Assembly (NCBI GenBank): GCA_029777755.1
Contig: JAKORQ010000417.1
Coordinates: forward strand, 1-7,515
Reading direction: 5' to 3'
Source of the DNA: Planctomycetota bacterium
GTDB lineage: Bacteria; Planctomycetota; Phycisphaerae; Tepidisphaerales; Tepidisphaeraceae
DNA length: 7,515 nt
The notes under the pieces: generated by a model
Seen by the model: the letters and a program-made list of their open reading frames with translations, nothing else
The model's database searches: none
What the model was told of the DNA's origin: nothing
Made by a program: the position numbers and the translations under genes
In this document: positions 1 through 5,478 of the stretch, piece by piece
Layout: each line of letters begins with the position of its first letter
Numbering within the stretch: position 1 is the stretch's first letter

Positions 1-324
1 CAGCACGTGATACATCCCGCGATACAGGCCTGCCGACTCCAGTGCCAGCAGATCCTTAGGCTGCTCAACCACGCACACCAGCGACGGATCACGCTGCGGA
101 TCCCGACAGATATCGCACAGCTCATCCTCGGAGAGGTTGAAGCACTGGCTGCAGTAGCGGATGTTGGTCTTCATGTTGCGGATGGCATCCGCCAGTCGCA
201 GGGCATCCTCGGTTCTGGCCTTAAGCAGGTGGAAGGTGATGCGCTCGGCCGAGCGAACCCCGATCCCCGGGAGCTTGGCAAACTCATTGATCAGATCCTG
301 GATAGACTGCGCGTAACCGGCCAT
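1..324 (-). CDS. recR: Recombination protein RecR, N-terminal part (C-terminal part beyond window)
   Basis: RecR works with RecF and RecO to load RecA on gapped DNA during recombinational repair in the cytoplasm. The 108 visible residues begin MAGYAQSIQDLINEFAKLPG. They show the helix-hairpin-helix region (LPGIGVRSAERITFHLL, about residues 18-34), then the four-cysteine zinc finger (C58, C61, C70, C73 in YCSQC...CDIC), then the start of the Toprim domain (VCVVEQPKDLLALE...). RecR is usually about 200 residues, so roughly half is missing because the window ends, not because the gene is broken. The ATG at 324 matches the family N-terminus. No Shine-Dalgarno sequence precedes it; instead a TATAGA hexamer lies 8 bases upstream, which may mean a leaderless message. 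The usual partner ybaB is not immediately upstream; an HU gene with its own terminator is there instead. The family call is secure. Confidence 0.95.
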   Translation of the reverse strand, partial: MAGYAQSIQDLINEFAKLPGIGVRSAERITFHLLKARTEDALRLADAIRNMKTNIRYCSQCFNLSEDELCDICRDPQRDPSLVCVVEQPKDLLALESAGLYRGMYHVL

Positions 325-332
325 GGAGATAG

Positions 333-338
333 TCTATA
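333..338 (-). promoter_or_regulatory. Candidate -10 element just upstream of recR
   Basis: Read on the minus strand this is TATAGA, separated from the recR ATG by 8 bases (CTATCTCC). Transcription starting about 6-7 bases downstream would begin at or next to the start codon and give a leaderless message, consistent with the absent Shine-Dalgarno sequence. No good -35 hexamer was found at 16-18 bases upstream, so support is weak. A small hairpin (CGGG, 5-base loop, CCCG) lies just upstream at 339-351. Confidence 0.3.
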
Positions 339-380
339 CGGGAATCGCCCGTCAGGGGAGCGGCGGTACTCCACGCCAGG

Positions 381-420
381 GAAAAAGAACCCGCGGCGCT
401 GCGCCGCGGGTGTTTGTCTT
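381..420 (-). terminator. Rho-independent terminator downstream of the HU gene
   Basis: A perfect GC-rich inverted repeat (389-398 with 402-411, 10 base pairs, 3-base loop at 399-401) is followed on the minus strand by TTCTTTTTC (389-381). This is the classic intrinsic terminator arrangement. It lies about 15-25 bases past the HU stop codon and 57 bases before the recR start, so it should insulate recR from HU transcription. On the plus strand the flank at 411-424 is only loosely T-rich, so bidirectional action is less likely. Confidence 0.88.
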
Positions 421-434
421 TCTGCCTTAACTGG

Positions 435-752
435 CTATCGGCTGGCGACGCTCACTTGTGACCCCCCCAGGACTGCCTCCCTGGCTGCCTTGGCGAAGCG
501 GAACTTGAGCACCTTCTTCTCCGGGACTCGCTTGATCTGGCCCTTCTTCGGGCCGACGGAAATCTTCACATCGCGGGCGGCGCGGGTCACCAGGAGCATC
601 TTGCCCAGACCGGGGATGACAAATTGGTTTTGAGCTTCCTTGTACGCGAGCTTGCTCAGGGCCTCGAAGAACTGGTTCACCTGCTTCCTGGTCACCCCGA
701 TCTCTTCAGCGAGCTTGGCGGCGATCTGAGACTTGGTCATCGACTTGGCCAT
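435..752 (-). CDS. HU/IHF-family DNA-binding (histone-like) protein
   Basis: This small basic nucleoid protein of 105 residues would bind and bend DNA as a dimer. The sequence follows the HU fold. The N-terminal helices (MTKSQIAAKLAEEIGVTRKQVNQFFEAL, about residues 5-32) carry the dimer interface. FVIPGLGKMLLVTRAAR (44-60) leads into the beta arms. VLKFRFAKAAREAV (81-94) is the C-terminal strand and helix. The arm tip reads SVGPKKGQIKRVPEKK rather than the usual RNPxTG form, so it is a divergent HU, although a proline is kept near the tip (P68). A short tail (LGGSQVSVASR) extends past the usual end. The ATG at 752 is chosen because a strong ribosome site precedes it and because the family N-terminus begins here. 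The gene appears monocistronic, with a promoter candidate at 893-920 and a terminator at 381-420. Whether it is HU or IHF in function cannot be told. Confidence 0.93.
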   Translation of the reverse strand: MAKSMTKSQIAAKLAEEIGVTRKQVNQFFEALSKLAYKEAQNQFVIPGLGKMLLVTRAARDVKISVGPKKGQIKRVPEKKVLKFRFAKAAREAVLGGSQVSVASR

Positions 753-758
753 GGGAAT

Positions 759-765
759 CTCCTTT
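759..765 (-). promoter_or_regulatory. Ribosome binding site of the HU gene
   Basis: On the minus strand this reads AAAGGAG, six bases before the ATG at 752. It fixes the start there and argues against the longer open frame that runs back to 920, whose extra residues do not resemble HU proteins. Confidence 0.85.
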
Positions 766-794
766 CCAGACGTGCAGCTTGGCCGACCCAGACA

Positions 795-831
795 GGATCG
801 GCTCCCCGGCGATGCCATCCCTGGCCGATCC
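795..831 (-). repeat. Inverted repeat in the HU leader
   Basis: Two perfect 8-base arms, GGATCGGC (795-802) and GCCGATCC (824-831), are separated by 21 bases. They lie between the promoter candidate and the HU start codon, so they could fold in the mRNA leader or act as a protein site such as an HU autoregulatory site. The role is a guess; the repeat itself is directly visible. The core GGCCGA also occurs at 781-786. Confidence 0.5.
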
Positions 832-892
832 CGAGGATGCCCCGAAGCTCGACAGGCTGCGCACAGGCACGGCCGATGCCCGTGGTACACAA

Positions 893-920
893 AAAATAGC
901 CTGCAAGGGGCCGGTTTCAA
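893..920 (-). promoter_or_regulatory. Candidate sigma-70-type promoter of the HU gene
   Basis: On the minus strand TTGAAA (920-915, five of six matches to TTGACA) is followed after 16 bases by TATTTT (898-893, four of six matches to TATAAT). A start near 885 would give a leader of about 130 bases before the HU ATG. Spacing and hexamers are good for a GC-rich genome, but the consensus in this organism is unknown. Confidence 0.5.
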
Positions 921-1002
921 TCAGAAAACACCAGATATTGCGATGCAAAAGTCGGTGGAGAGAACGGTTTAGAAGGATTGTGTAGTTCCGATTCTGGATC
1001 TG

Positions 1003-1040
1003 CTTCGTCGCTTCGTTTCTTCGTGGTGAAAAAGAAACGA
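1003..1040. repeat. CTTCGT triplet repeat overlapping a 9-base-pair inverted repeat
   Basis: CTTCGT occurs three times at exact 8-base spacing (1003-1008, 1011-1016, 1019-1024). The last two copies overlap the left arm of an inverted repeat, TCGTTTCTT (1013-1021) with AAGAAACGA (1032-1040), loop of 10 bases. It is too AT-rich for a strong terminator and may be an operator or chance. It lies about 107 bases past the end of the ACT-domain gene and upstream of the HU promoter candidate. Confidence 0.4.
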
Positions 1041-1076
1041 TGTGAACCGATTGCGTGTTGCGCTCTTCATCCATCA

Positions 1077-1099
1077 AAGGCTTTGTGTCTTGGAGCCTT
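1077..1099 (-). terminator. Weak candidate terminator after the ACT-domain gene
   Basis: On the minus strand AAGGCT (1099-1094) pairs with AGCCTT (1082-1077) around an 11-base loop. It is followed only by a short T stretch (TTTGATG when the stem's last bases are included). It lies about 48 bases past the ACT gene stop, the right place for a terminator, but the stem is short and the T tract poor. Confidence 0.3.
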
Positions 1100-1146
1100 C
1101 TTGCCTTTGTGTTGAATCGGAAGATCGCACGACCCCATCATCGCAT

Positions 1147-1734
1147 CTACGCCATCTTTCGCAGTGGCATCTCTATCCGGCTGGTAGCGCCGAAGATGTC
1201 CTCGTGCACCAGGGAAAGTGAAACGTCGTCCGGCTGGAGGATCTCCGTCAGGTCCAGGCGGCAACTGCGGATGTCGACGGCCGAGGGGATGGTCAGCCGG
1301 GCGGTGATGACGCTTCGCCCGGATATCGGCTCGCAGGTCAGCCCTTCGATGTTGATGCGGTGGTCGGAAAGGTAGGTGGTAATCTTTCGCAGGATACCGG
1401 CCACGTCCTCGCGTTCGCTTAGCACCGTGAGGATGAAAGATTCGCCGGTCTGTGCCGGGGCAGCCACCTTCTCCGCACGCGGAAGGATGCTCACCACAAG
1501 CTCACCCTGCATGCCGGCCGACTCGATCGACTCACAAACCTGGTCCGCCGATACCCCGTCGGGAAACTCCGCCAGCAGCATGAACACGAAGAACCCCTGT
1601 AGCACGCCCTGGTGCAGTACCTCGATGTTACCGCCCAGCCCACAGACGCATTCCGTCAGCCGGGCAACCAGGCCGACGCTGTCCCGGCACATCACCGACA
1701 GAGCATAGCGCGAGGTCATCGACATGGCGGCCAT
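1147..1734 (-). CDS. Tandem ACT-domain protein (GcvR-like)
   Basis: This soluble protein of 195 residues has two ACT domains, the small ligand-binding fold found in amino-acid-responsive regulators. The first spans about residues 8-83 (RYALSVMCRDSVGLVARLTE...), with the family pattern of a strand, then a DxxGLVA turn, then a helix. The second spans about 98-178 (SFILTVLSEREDVAGILRKIT...) and ends in LVHEDIFGATSRIEMPL, like the HEDIF endings of related ACT proteins. There is no DNA-binding or catalytic domain, so the best match is the GcvR-type tandem-ACT group; the ligand and partner are unknown. The start is uncertain: M1, M4 and M6 are all possible and none has a clear ribosome site. The first ATG is 8 bases past the stop of the upstream membrane protein gene, so translation probably depends on reinitiation after it. 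No glycine cleavage genes are in the window. Confidence 0.82.
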   Translation of the reverse strand: MAAMSMTSRYALSVMCRDSVGLVARLTECVCGLGGNIEVLHQGVLQGFFVFMLLAEFPDGVSADQVCESIESAGMQGELVVSILPRAEKVAAPAQTGESFILTVLSEREDVAGILRKITTYLSDHRINIEGLTCEPISGRSVITARLTIPSAVDIRSCRLDLTEILQPDDVSLSLVHEDIFGATSRIEMPLRKMA

Positions 1735-1742
1735 CTTAACCG

Positions 1743-4100
1743 TTACCGCTGGGTTTGGCGATTCGCCTGGGGTTGCGCGTCAGTCGTCTCATCGTCGCCC
1801 GCCCTGTTCTCGCGAAGCTGGACCTGCAATACCCGCGGGCCCTGTTGCGTGCTGATGACCAGGTGCAGAATCTCGTCGCTGACGAGCTGTTGCTGCATGA
1901 TCGGCCCGATATCGATATCACCCAGGACCTCGCCGGTGACGGTGTCGATGCAGAACTGCCCGTAGACCACGACATCGCCGCCGGGCAGCCATGTCAGGCG
2001 GTTCTGGGGGCGTTTGCCGCGACTGTCGGCCCGCTGCGGAAGTGCCGGGAAGATATGGTTCAGCACCGGCCCGCGTCGGTCGTCGCGCTCGCAAACCAGC
2101 AGTTGAAGCTGTCGATTGTCGCCATAGGTGACGGCGATGCGCTGGCCATCAGGCCGCACGGCGATTCCCGTGGGGGAGAGGGAAAACTCGCCGCGAAACT
2201 CCATCAGCATCACGCGGGTCATCCTGTTGCGCCTGTCATCGCGCCTGTCCGGTTCCCAGAAGCGCAGTGTCACGGTGCTGTCCGCGTCCACCCCGACGGC
2301 CACAACGCTTCTCATGTCCGGCATCGCCACGATCGTCTCCGCGTGGCGCTCGTTGGAGAGTGCATACACCTGCCACCTTAGGTTGCCCAGGTCCAGTGAG
2401 CGGAGCGTATATGGCTCGCCAGCCTGGGAGCTTCGCCACTCCATGAGGATCGTGGTGTTGCTGAGGAACCCGCGCAGGCGGGGCTCGGAGCCTCTATCGC
2501 CCATGGGCTGGTTGACGGTAACTCGATTCTGGGCAAAGTCGAACACCTGCAGCGAGGCCGCGTCGCCGAAGTGGGTCACGCGAACCAGCAGCTTGCCATC
2601 TGGCGACAGGGCATAGCCCGACTCCTGCACCGTGGAGGCAAAGCGAGCCTGCGCCACCCGTGCAAACGGCTGGACGGTGTAGAGACTGACCTCCTGGATC
2701 TCCGGGTCGTCCGTCGGGCTGACTACCGCGAAGAAGTTGCTCTCGCCGATGGGGTAGATGACATCCGTGATGGCCTGCTGGACAGGCAGATAGTGGCCGC
2801 TGGCGAAGATCGGGTGATCAGGCTTGATGACATTCCGCTGCTCCTGACTGGCGGACGCGGCCGGCGGAGTGGCAGCGGGCAGTGTATCGACATTCGGGGT
2901 CTCGGGAGCCTCCTCTTTCAAGATGCCACCGCCATCGGCGGCGGCCGGCTGCTGTGCCCCTGGCTGCTCGTCGGGCTGCGGTTCCTCGGGGGCGGAAGTT
3001 GTCGGCGGCTGATCCTCTGTACGCGCCACTGACCCCTCCGGCGCCAGCACGATCTTGGTGGTCGGCGGCGGAGGCGGGGTGGGTGTTTTCGTCGCGACAG
3101 GAGCGCTTGCCTTCGCAGGCGCTGCTTCCCAGGGAAGGTTCGGGCCCATCGGGCTTTGGGTAAACAGGTCCCCCTTGTCGGTGGAGTTGAGGATCTGGTT
3201 CAGCACGTAGTTTCCGCCGGCGAATGCGCCGACGGTGATGCCGGCCGATATTGCAGTCGCCAGCACCATCGCCACGGCCGCATGCGCGATCTCATTTTCC
3301 CGCAGGCGGTAGAAGAACCACGCCCCCGGCACGGTGATGGCCGCACCTATGAACAGGCCAATGCCCATGGTGACCGTGCTCTCGCCGGCCAGCCAGAAAA
3401 CGCCACCCAGTCCAAACGGCACGCTCGCCAGGCACAGCGCGCGAATCCCGCGTTTGGGGGGAAGGCAGAAGTTCATCGCGGCTGCCACCCTGCCCATGGC
3501 GCCAGAGAAGATCGGCGTCCATACCACCAGCAGCAACGCCAGCAGCAGGCCGATGGGAATCAGCCCTGACCAGGTGGGGTAGGTGTCGGCAGTCTCAGGA
3601 TCCGGCCGCCAGTTCCAGATGGTGTTGAAGAACCAGAAGAGCATCAGCAGGGGAACCAGCCGTGGCAGCCAGGTATCCAGGTCCCCCGCGTAGGGGAAGC
3701 TGAAAGGGAGCGATGGCCTGCGCAGTTCGCCGGGTTGCGGGCCGGCCAGGTCGAATGCCTCGGCGTCGCCGGTGCGTTCCATGAAGCTCTTGGCCGAGCC
3801 CACGCCACCTTCCATGTTGCTCTCGAACTTGGTGACGACCGGCATCCTTCGGGTTTCGCCAAGGCGGTTGGGGTTGTAGGGGGATTCAGCGGAGGGCTCG
3901 ATTTGGGAGAGGTCGGCGAACGGTTCATCGCCCGGATCTGAGGGGATCTGGCCGGCCGACGTGCCGCCGGGGTCATCCATTGCAGGGGCGCGGATAGCAA
4001 AAATCTGTCCGCAGTTTCTGCAGCGGACCTTCTTGCCTGCCATCTCGTCCTTGGAGATGTAGGTGAATCCGCAGTGCTCGCATTGGGTCTCGATAGCCAT
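1743..4100 (-). CDS. Zinc-ribbon, multi-pass membrane, propeller-like protein (MJ0042 type)
   Basis: This is a 785-residue protein of unknown function. In order, it has an MJ0042-type zinc ribbon (C7, C10, C27, C30 in CEHC...CRNC, residues 7-36); an acidic, low-complexity stretch (40-130); about five membrane segments (roughly 145-164, 180-203, 220-238, 244-265 and 272-303); a proline- and alanine-rich linker (325-420, including TPTPPPPPTT); and a beta-rich half (430-765). The last has repeated blades of the type YALSPDGKLLVRVTHF (496-510) and GIAVRPDGQRIAVTYG (645-660), as in WD40/TolB-like propellers. The tail (765-785) is polar. The zinc ribbon is probably cytoplasmic and the propeller would lie on one face of the membrane, but topology cannot be fixed by eye. 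The ATG at 4100 begins exactly at the family-type MAIETQCEHC start, with GAGGG 7 bases upstream. The architecture is common in Planctomycetota. It probably shares a transcript with the ACT-domain gene. Confidence 0.85.
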   Translation of the reverse strand: MAIETQCEHCGFTYISKDEMAGKKVRCRNCGQIFAIRAPAMDDPGGTSAGQIPSDPGDEPFADLSQIEPSAESPYNPNRLGETRRMPVVTKFESNMEGGVGSAKSFMERTGDAEAFDLAGPQPGELRRPSLPFSFPYAGDLDTWLPRLVPLLMLFWFFNTIWNWRPDPETADTYPTWSGLIPIGLLLALLLVVWTPIFSGAMGRVAAAMNFCLPPKRGIRALCLASVPFGLGGVFWLAGESTVTMGIGLFIGAAITVPGAWFFYRLRENEIAHAAVAMVLATAISAGITVGAFAGGNYVLNQILNSTDKGDLFTQSPMGPNLPWEAAPAKASAPVATKTPTPPPPPTTKIVLAPEGSVARTEDQPPTTSAPEEPQPDEQPGAQQPAAADGGGILKEEAPETPNVDTLPAATPPAASASQEQRNVIKPDHPIFASGHYLPVQQAITDVIYPIGESNFFAVVSPTDDPEIQEVSLYTVQPFARVAQARFASTVQESGYALSPDGKLLVRVTHFGDAASLQVFDFAQNRVTVNQPMGDRGSEPRLRGFLSNTTILMEWRSSQAGEPYTLRSLDLGNLRWQVYALSNERHAETIVAMPDMRSVVAVGVDADSTVTLRFWEPDRRDDRRNRMTRVMLMEFRGEFSLSPTGIAVRPDGQRIAVTYGDNRQLQLLVCERDDRRGPVLNHIFPALPQRADSRGKRPQNRLTWLPGGDVVVYGQFCIDTVTGEVLGDIDIGPIMQQQLVSDEILHLVISTQQGPRVLQVQLRENRAGDDETTDAQPQANRQTQR

Positions 4101-4135
4101 CCGACAACCCTCGGAGTTTGCCCTGAAGCAGGTTG

Positions 4136-4164
4136 AGTGTGCAATGCAATTTACGTCACGTCAA
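4136..4164 (-). promoter_or_regulatory. Candidate promoter for the zinc-ribbon/ACT transcript
   Basis: On the minus strand TTGACG (4164-4159) matches the -35 consensus at five of six positions. The hexamer 17 bases downstream is CACACT (4141-4136), only three of six. The spacer contains the tandem copy GACGTGACGT and an ATTGCATTGCA repeat. The -35 side is good, the -10 side weak. Confidence 0.35.
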
Positions 4165-4230
4165 GACTTTACCGACATGATTGCCCCTGCTTAGACTTTG
4201 AAATCACCCGGAGGCAATGTCAGATTGCGA

Positions 4231-4259
4231 TTGCGTTCACTCACCAATGATTCTATGGT
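4231..4259 (+). promoter_or_regulatory. Candidate promoter of the HMA-domain gene
   Basis: TTGCGT (4231-4236) and TATGGT (4254-4259) are spaced by 17 bases, each with four of six consensus matches. A start near 4266 would leave a leader of about 24 bases with the GGAGG at 4278-4282. The -35 overlaps a direct repeat (ATTGCGATTGCG, 4224-4235), which could be a metal-regulator site, but no known operator was recognised. Confidence 0.35.
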
Positions 4260-4289
4260 GGGCGCTGACGTAGTTTCGGAGGATAAAGG

Positions 4290-4550
4290 ATGTCGGTTGA
4301 AGGTGAGAAAGATGACCTGGCAGTGATTCGAATTGAGGGCATGCATTGCCACCGGTGCGAGCAGACGATCCAGAAGTCCCTCAAGCGGCTCGCCGGCGTG
4401 CATGAGGTGGAAGTGGATTTCCCCAGCGCCCAGGCATCGGTTCTGTTTGATCCCCGCCAGGTTGGTGTGGCCGACCTCATGCAGGCGGTGACCCTCGCCG
4501 GCTATCGTCCCACCGGGTTTGTGCGAAATGAGCGGGAACGGGCCAACTAA
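4290..4550 (+). CDS. CopZ-like heavy-metal-associated (HMA) domain protein
   Basis: This 86-residue protein is a single HMA domain. It would bind a soft metal ion, typically Cu(I), in the cytoplasm and pass it to a partner such as a P-type ATPase. The metal site is GMHCHRC (residues 17-23, ligands C20 and C23). The ferredoxin-like fold is visible as LAVIRIEGM, a helix (CEQTIQKSLKRLAG), VHEVEVDFPSAQASVLFDP, and a second helix (VADLMQAVTLAGY). A short basic tail follows (RNERERAN). The HR between the cysteines differs from the common MxCxxC fillers (such as MTCAAC or MHCQHC), so the metal is not certain; mercury or zinc carriage is possible. The start is well supported by GGAGG 7 bases upstream. 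No ATPase or metal regulator is adjacent. The stop overlaps that of the convergent ferredoxin gene by a few bases. Confidence 0.9.
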   Translation: MSVEGEKDDLAVIRIEGMHCHRCEQTIQKSLKRLAGVHEVEVDFPSAQASVLFDPRQVGVADLMQAVTLAGYRPTGFVRNERERAN

Positions 4551-4894
4551 CGCCCCTCGCGCACGGCATTTCGGTTCCACCGGGGAATGACGCAGCGAAT
4601 CTTCCCTGGCTTGATGATGATCGCCTGGCATGCCAGTCGGGAATCCGGCCGGAATCCGGGCGCAAGCTCAAGTTGATCCAGCTCGGTATCGCCCGCTTCG
4701 CTGAGGTATGCCTCTCCCTCGATCACGTGCACATGGCAGGTGGAGCAGGCGCACGATCCGCCGCAGGTGTGCTCCAGGTAGATCCTGTTGCCCAGGGCGA
4801 CATCCAGCAGCGAATCGCCCATCTTGCCACTTGCCGTCCTGATGATGCCGGTTTCCTCCTCGAGGTACTCAATCTCAGCAGCCTGGTCACTCAT
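4547..4894 (-). CDS. Adrenodoxin-type [2Fe-2S] ferredoxin (Isc Fdx-like)
   Basis: This 115-residue electron carrier is of the adrenodoxin/Isc type. The four cluster ligands are C44, C50 and C53 (HTCGGSCACSTC) and C89 in SRLACQ, the standard spacing for this family. C48 is an extra cysteine in the loop. The acidic stretch after the cluster (EAGDTELDQLE, about 66-76) matches the partner-recognition helix. Proteins of this class deliver electrons for Fe-S assembly or to P450s; no isc genes are nearby, so the partner is unknown. The tail from about residue 103 (IPRWNRNAVREGR) is a basic extension. The ATG at 4894 has no Shine-Dalgarno sequence, and a TAACAT hexamer lies 9 bases upstream, suggesting a leaderless message. 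It is divergent from the PAS gene and convergent with the HMA gene, overlapping its stop (CTAA, 4547-4550). Confidence 0.93.
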   Translation of the reverse strand: MSDQAAEIEYLEEETGIIRTASGKMGDSLLDVALGNRIYLEHTCGGSCACSTCHVHVIEGEAYLSEAGDTELDQLELAPGFRPDSRLACQAIIIKPGKIRCVIPRWNRNAVREGR

Positions 4895-4903
4895 GTTGCA
4901 TCT

Positions 4904-4909
4904 ATGTTA
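4904..4909 (-). promoter_or_regulatory. Candidate -10 element of the ferredoxin gene
   Basis: On the minus strand this is TAACAT, four of six matches to TATAAT. It ends 9 bases before the ferredoxin ATG, so transcription would start within about two or three bases of the codon. No convincing -35 hexamer was found. It parallels the arrangement at recR. Confidence 0.28.
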
Positions 4910-4947
4910 GCCGACCAGATGGAACTGTGCTTCCTCCAGATTGCCGG

Positions 4948-4974
4948 TATGATCAGCTCTGCGGAGGTTAGTAG
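4948..4974 (+). promoter_or_regulatory. Ribosome binding site and -10 candidate of the PAS gene
   Basis: GGAGG (4963-4967) lies 7 bases before the ATG at 4975, an ideal ribosome site. Two in-frame TAG codons (4969-4971 and 4972-4974) directly precede the ATG, so the protein cannot be a continuation of an upstream frame. TATGAT (4948-4953) is a good -10 match, but no -35 was found and the implied leader is only about 15 bases. Confidence 0.7.
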
Positions 4975-5478
4975 ATGCACTCTTCCGGCAAGTCAGTGTG
5001 GGAATTGCTGTGGGATTACGATCCCAACGGTCTGGTAGTGGTCGATCGCCAGTTGAAGATCCAGATCGCCAACAGCGCCTTTTGCGAGATGTTCCAGACA
5101 GACCTGATGCACCTCATCAAGCAGCATGTGAGCGTTGTGCTGGACGATCCGCAGGACTTTGAGGTGGTGTGGAAGCAGGAGGAGGCGCTGCGAAAGGAGA
5201 AATACTACCCCCGCTATGACCTGTACGTCCGCAAGGTGATGTTCGCCATCCGCAACCAGGGGATCATGGCCTGCATCATGGTGGACATGACCCACGACTG
5301 GAAGCAGAAGCAGCAACTACTCAAGCTCAAGGAGGAGACGCTGCGCAACGTCGACATGGTGGTGGACAAGCAGATGAAGGTGGCGCAGGAAATCGCCGGC
5401 CTGCTGGGCGAAACCACGGCGCAGGTGAAGGTGAACCTGCTGCGCCTCTCGGAGATGCTCAAGAAGGAGGAGCTTTAG
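4975..5478 (+). CDS. Stand-alone PAS-domain protein resembling the C-terminus of sensory [FeFe] hydrogenase
   Basis: This is a 167-residue cytoplasmic sensor protein. Residues 9-106 form a PAS domain (DYDPNGLVVVDRQLKIQIAN, then SAFCEMF, ending in ACIMVDMTHDWK). Residues 107-167 form a helical, probably coiled-coil tail (QQLLKLKEETLRNVDMVV, DKQMKVAQEIAGLLGETTAQ, then VKVNLLRLSEMLKKEEL). From memory of the family, the PAS start and the KQMxVAQEIAxLLGETTA tail closely resemble the C-terminal end of group C (HydS-type) [FeFe] hydrogenases, where this PAS follows the H-cluster domain. No hydrogenase catalytic sequence is present here. The start is fixed by a GGAGG and two preceding stop codons. 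It is followed after 144 bases by a SpoIIE-type phosphatase, the same gene pairing seen at those hydrogenase loci. The ligand is unknown; no heme- or flavin-binding residue can be assigned by eye. Confidence 0.85.
   Translation: MHSSGKSVWELLWDYDPNGLVVVDRQLKIQIANSAFCEMFQTDLMHLIKQHVSVVLDDPQDFEVVWKQEEALRKEKYYPRYDLYVRKVMFAIRNQGIMACIMVDMTHDWKQKQQLLKLKEETLRNVDMVVDKQMKVAQEIAGLLGETTAQVKVNLLRLSEMLKKEEL

Larger units (their letters stand above)
753..1146. other. Non-coding region between the HU gene and the ACT-domain gene
   Basis: No convincing gene is visible in these 394 bases on either strand. The open frames present lack ribosome sites and recognisable protein character. Part nearest HU: a leader of about 130 bases with an 8-base inverted repeat, plus a promoter candidate, both for the minus strand. 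Part nearest the ACT gene: a run of CTTCGT repeats, a 9-base-pair inverted repeat, and a small hairpin that may end the ACT-gene transcript. Each is listed separately. Confidence 0.75.

Noticed and set aside
753..920. Longer version of the HU protein starting at 920 on the minus strand
   Set aside because: The extra 56 residues are rich in Cys, Pro and Arg and do not resemble HU N-termini, while a strong AAAGGAG site precedes the ATG at 752. The promoter candidate at 893-920 also overlaps this putative start.
1735..1742. Glycine riboswitch controlling the GcvR-like gene
   Set aside because: Only 8 bases separate the ACT gene from the upstream gene, leaving no room for an aptamer.
1755..3569. 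Several long open frames on the plus strand opposite the 785-residue gene
   Set aside because: The high GC content leaves long antisense frames open. None has a ribosome site or a recognisable domain, while the minus-strand gene has clear domains.
4547..4894. The ferredoxin as a [2Fe-2S] subunit of a hydrogenase complex
   Set aside because: Its cysteine spacing (C44, C50, C53, C89) is of the adrenodoxin/Isc type, not the thioredoxin-like or NuoG-type [2Fe-2S] subunits of hydrogenase operons, and it is transcribed divergently.
4895..4974. Remnant of a hydrogenase catalytic domain upstream of the PAS gene
   Set aside because: Only 80 bases separate it from the divergent ferredoxin start, with no H-cluster cysteine motif and two stop codons in frame before the ATG.
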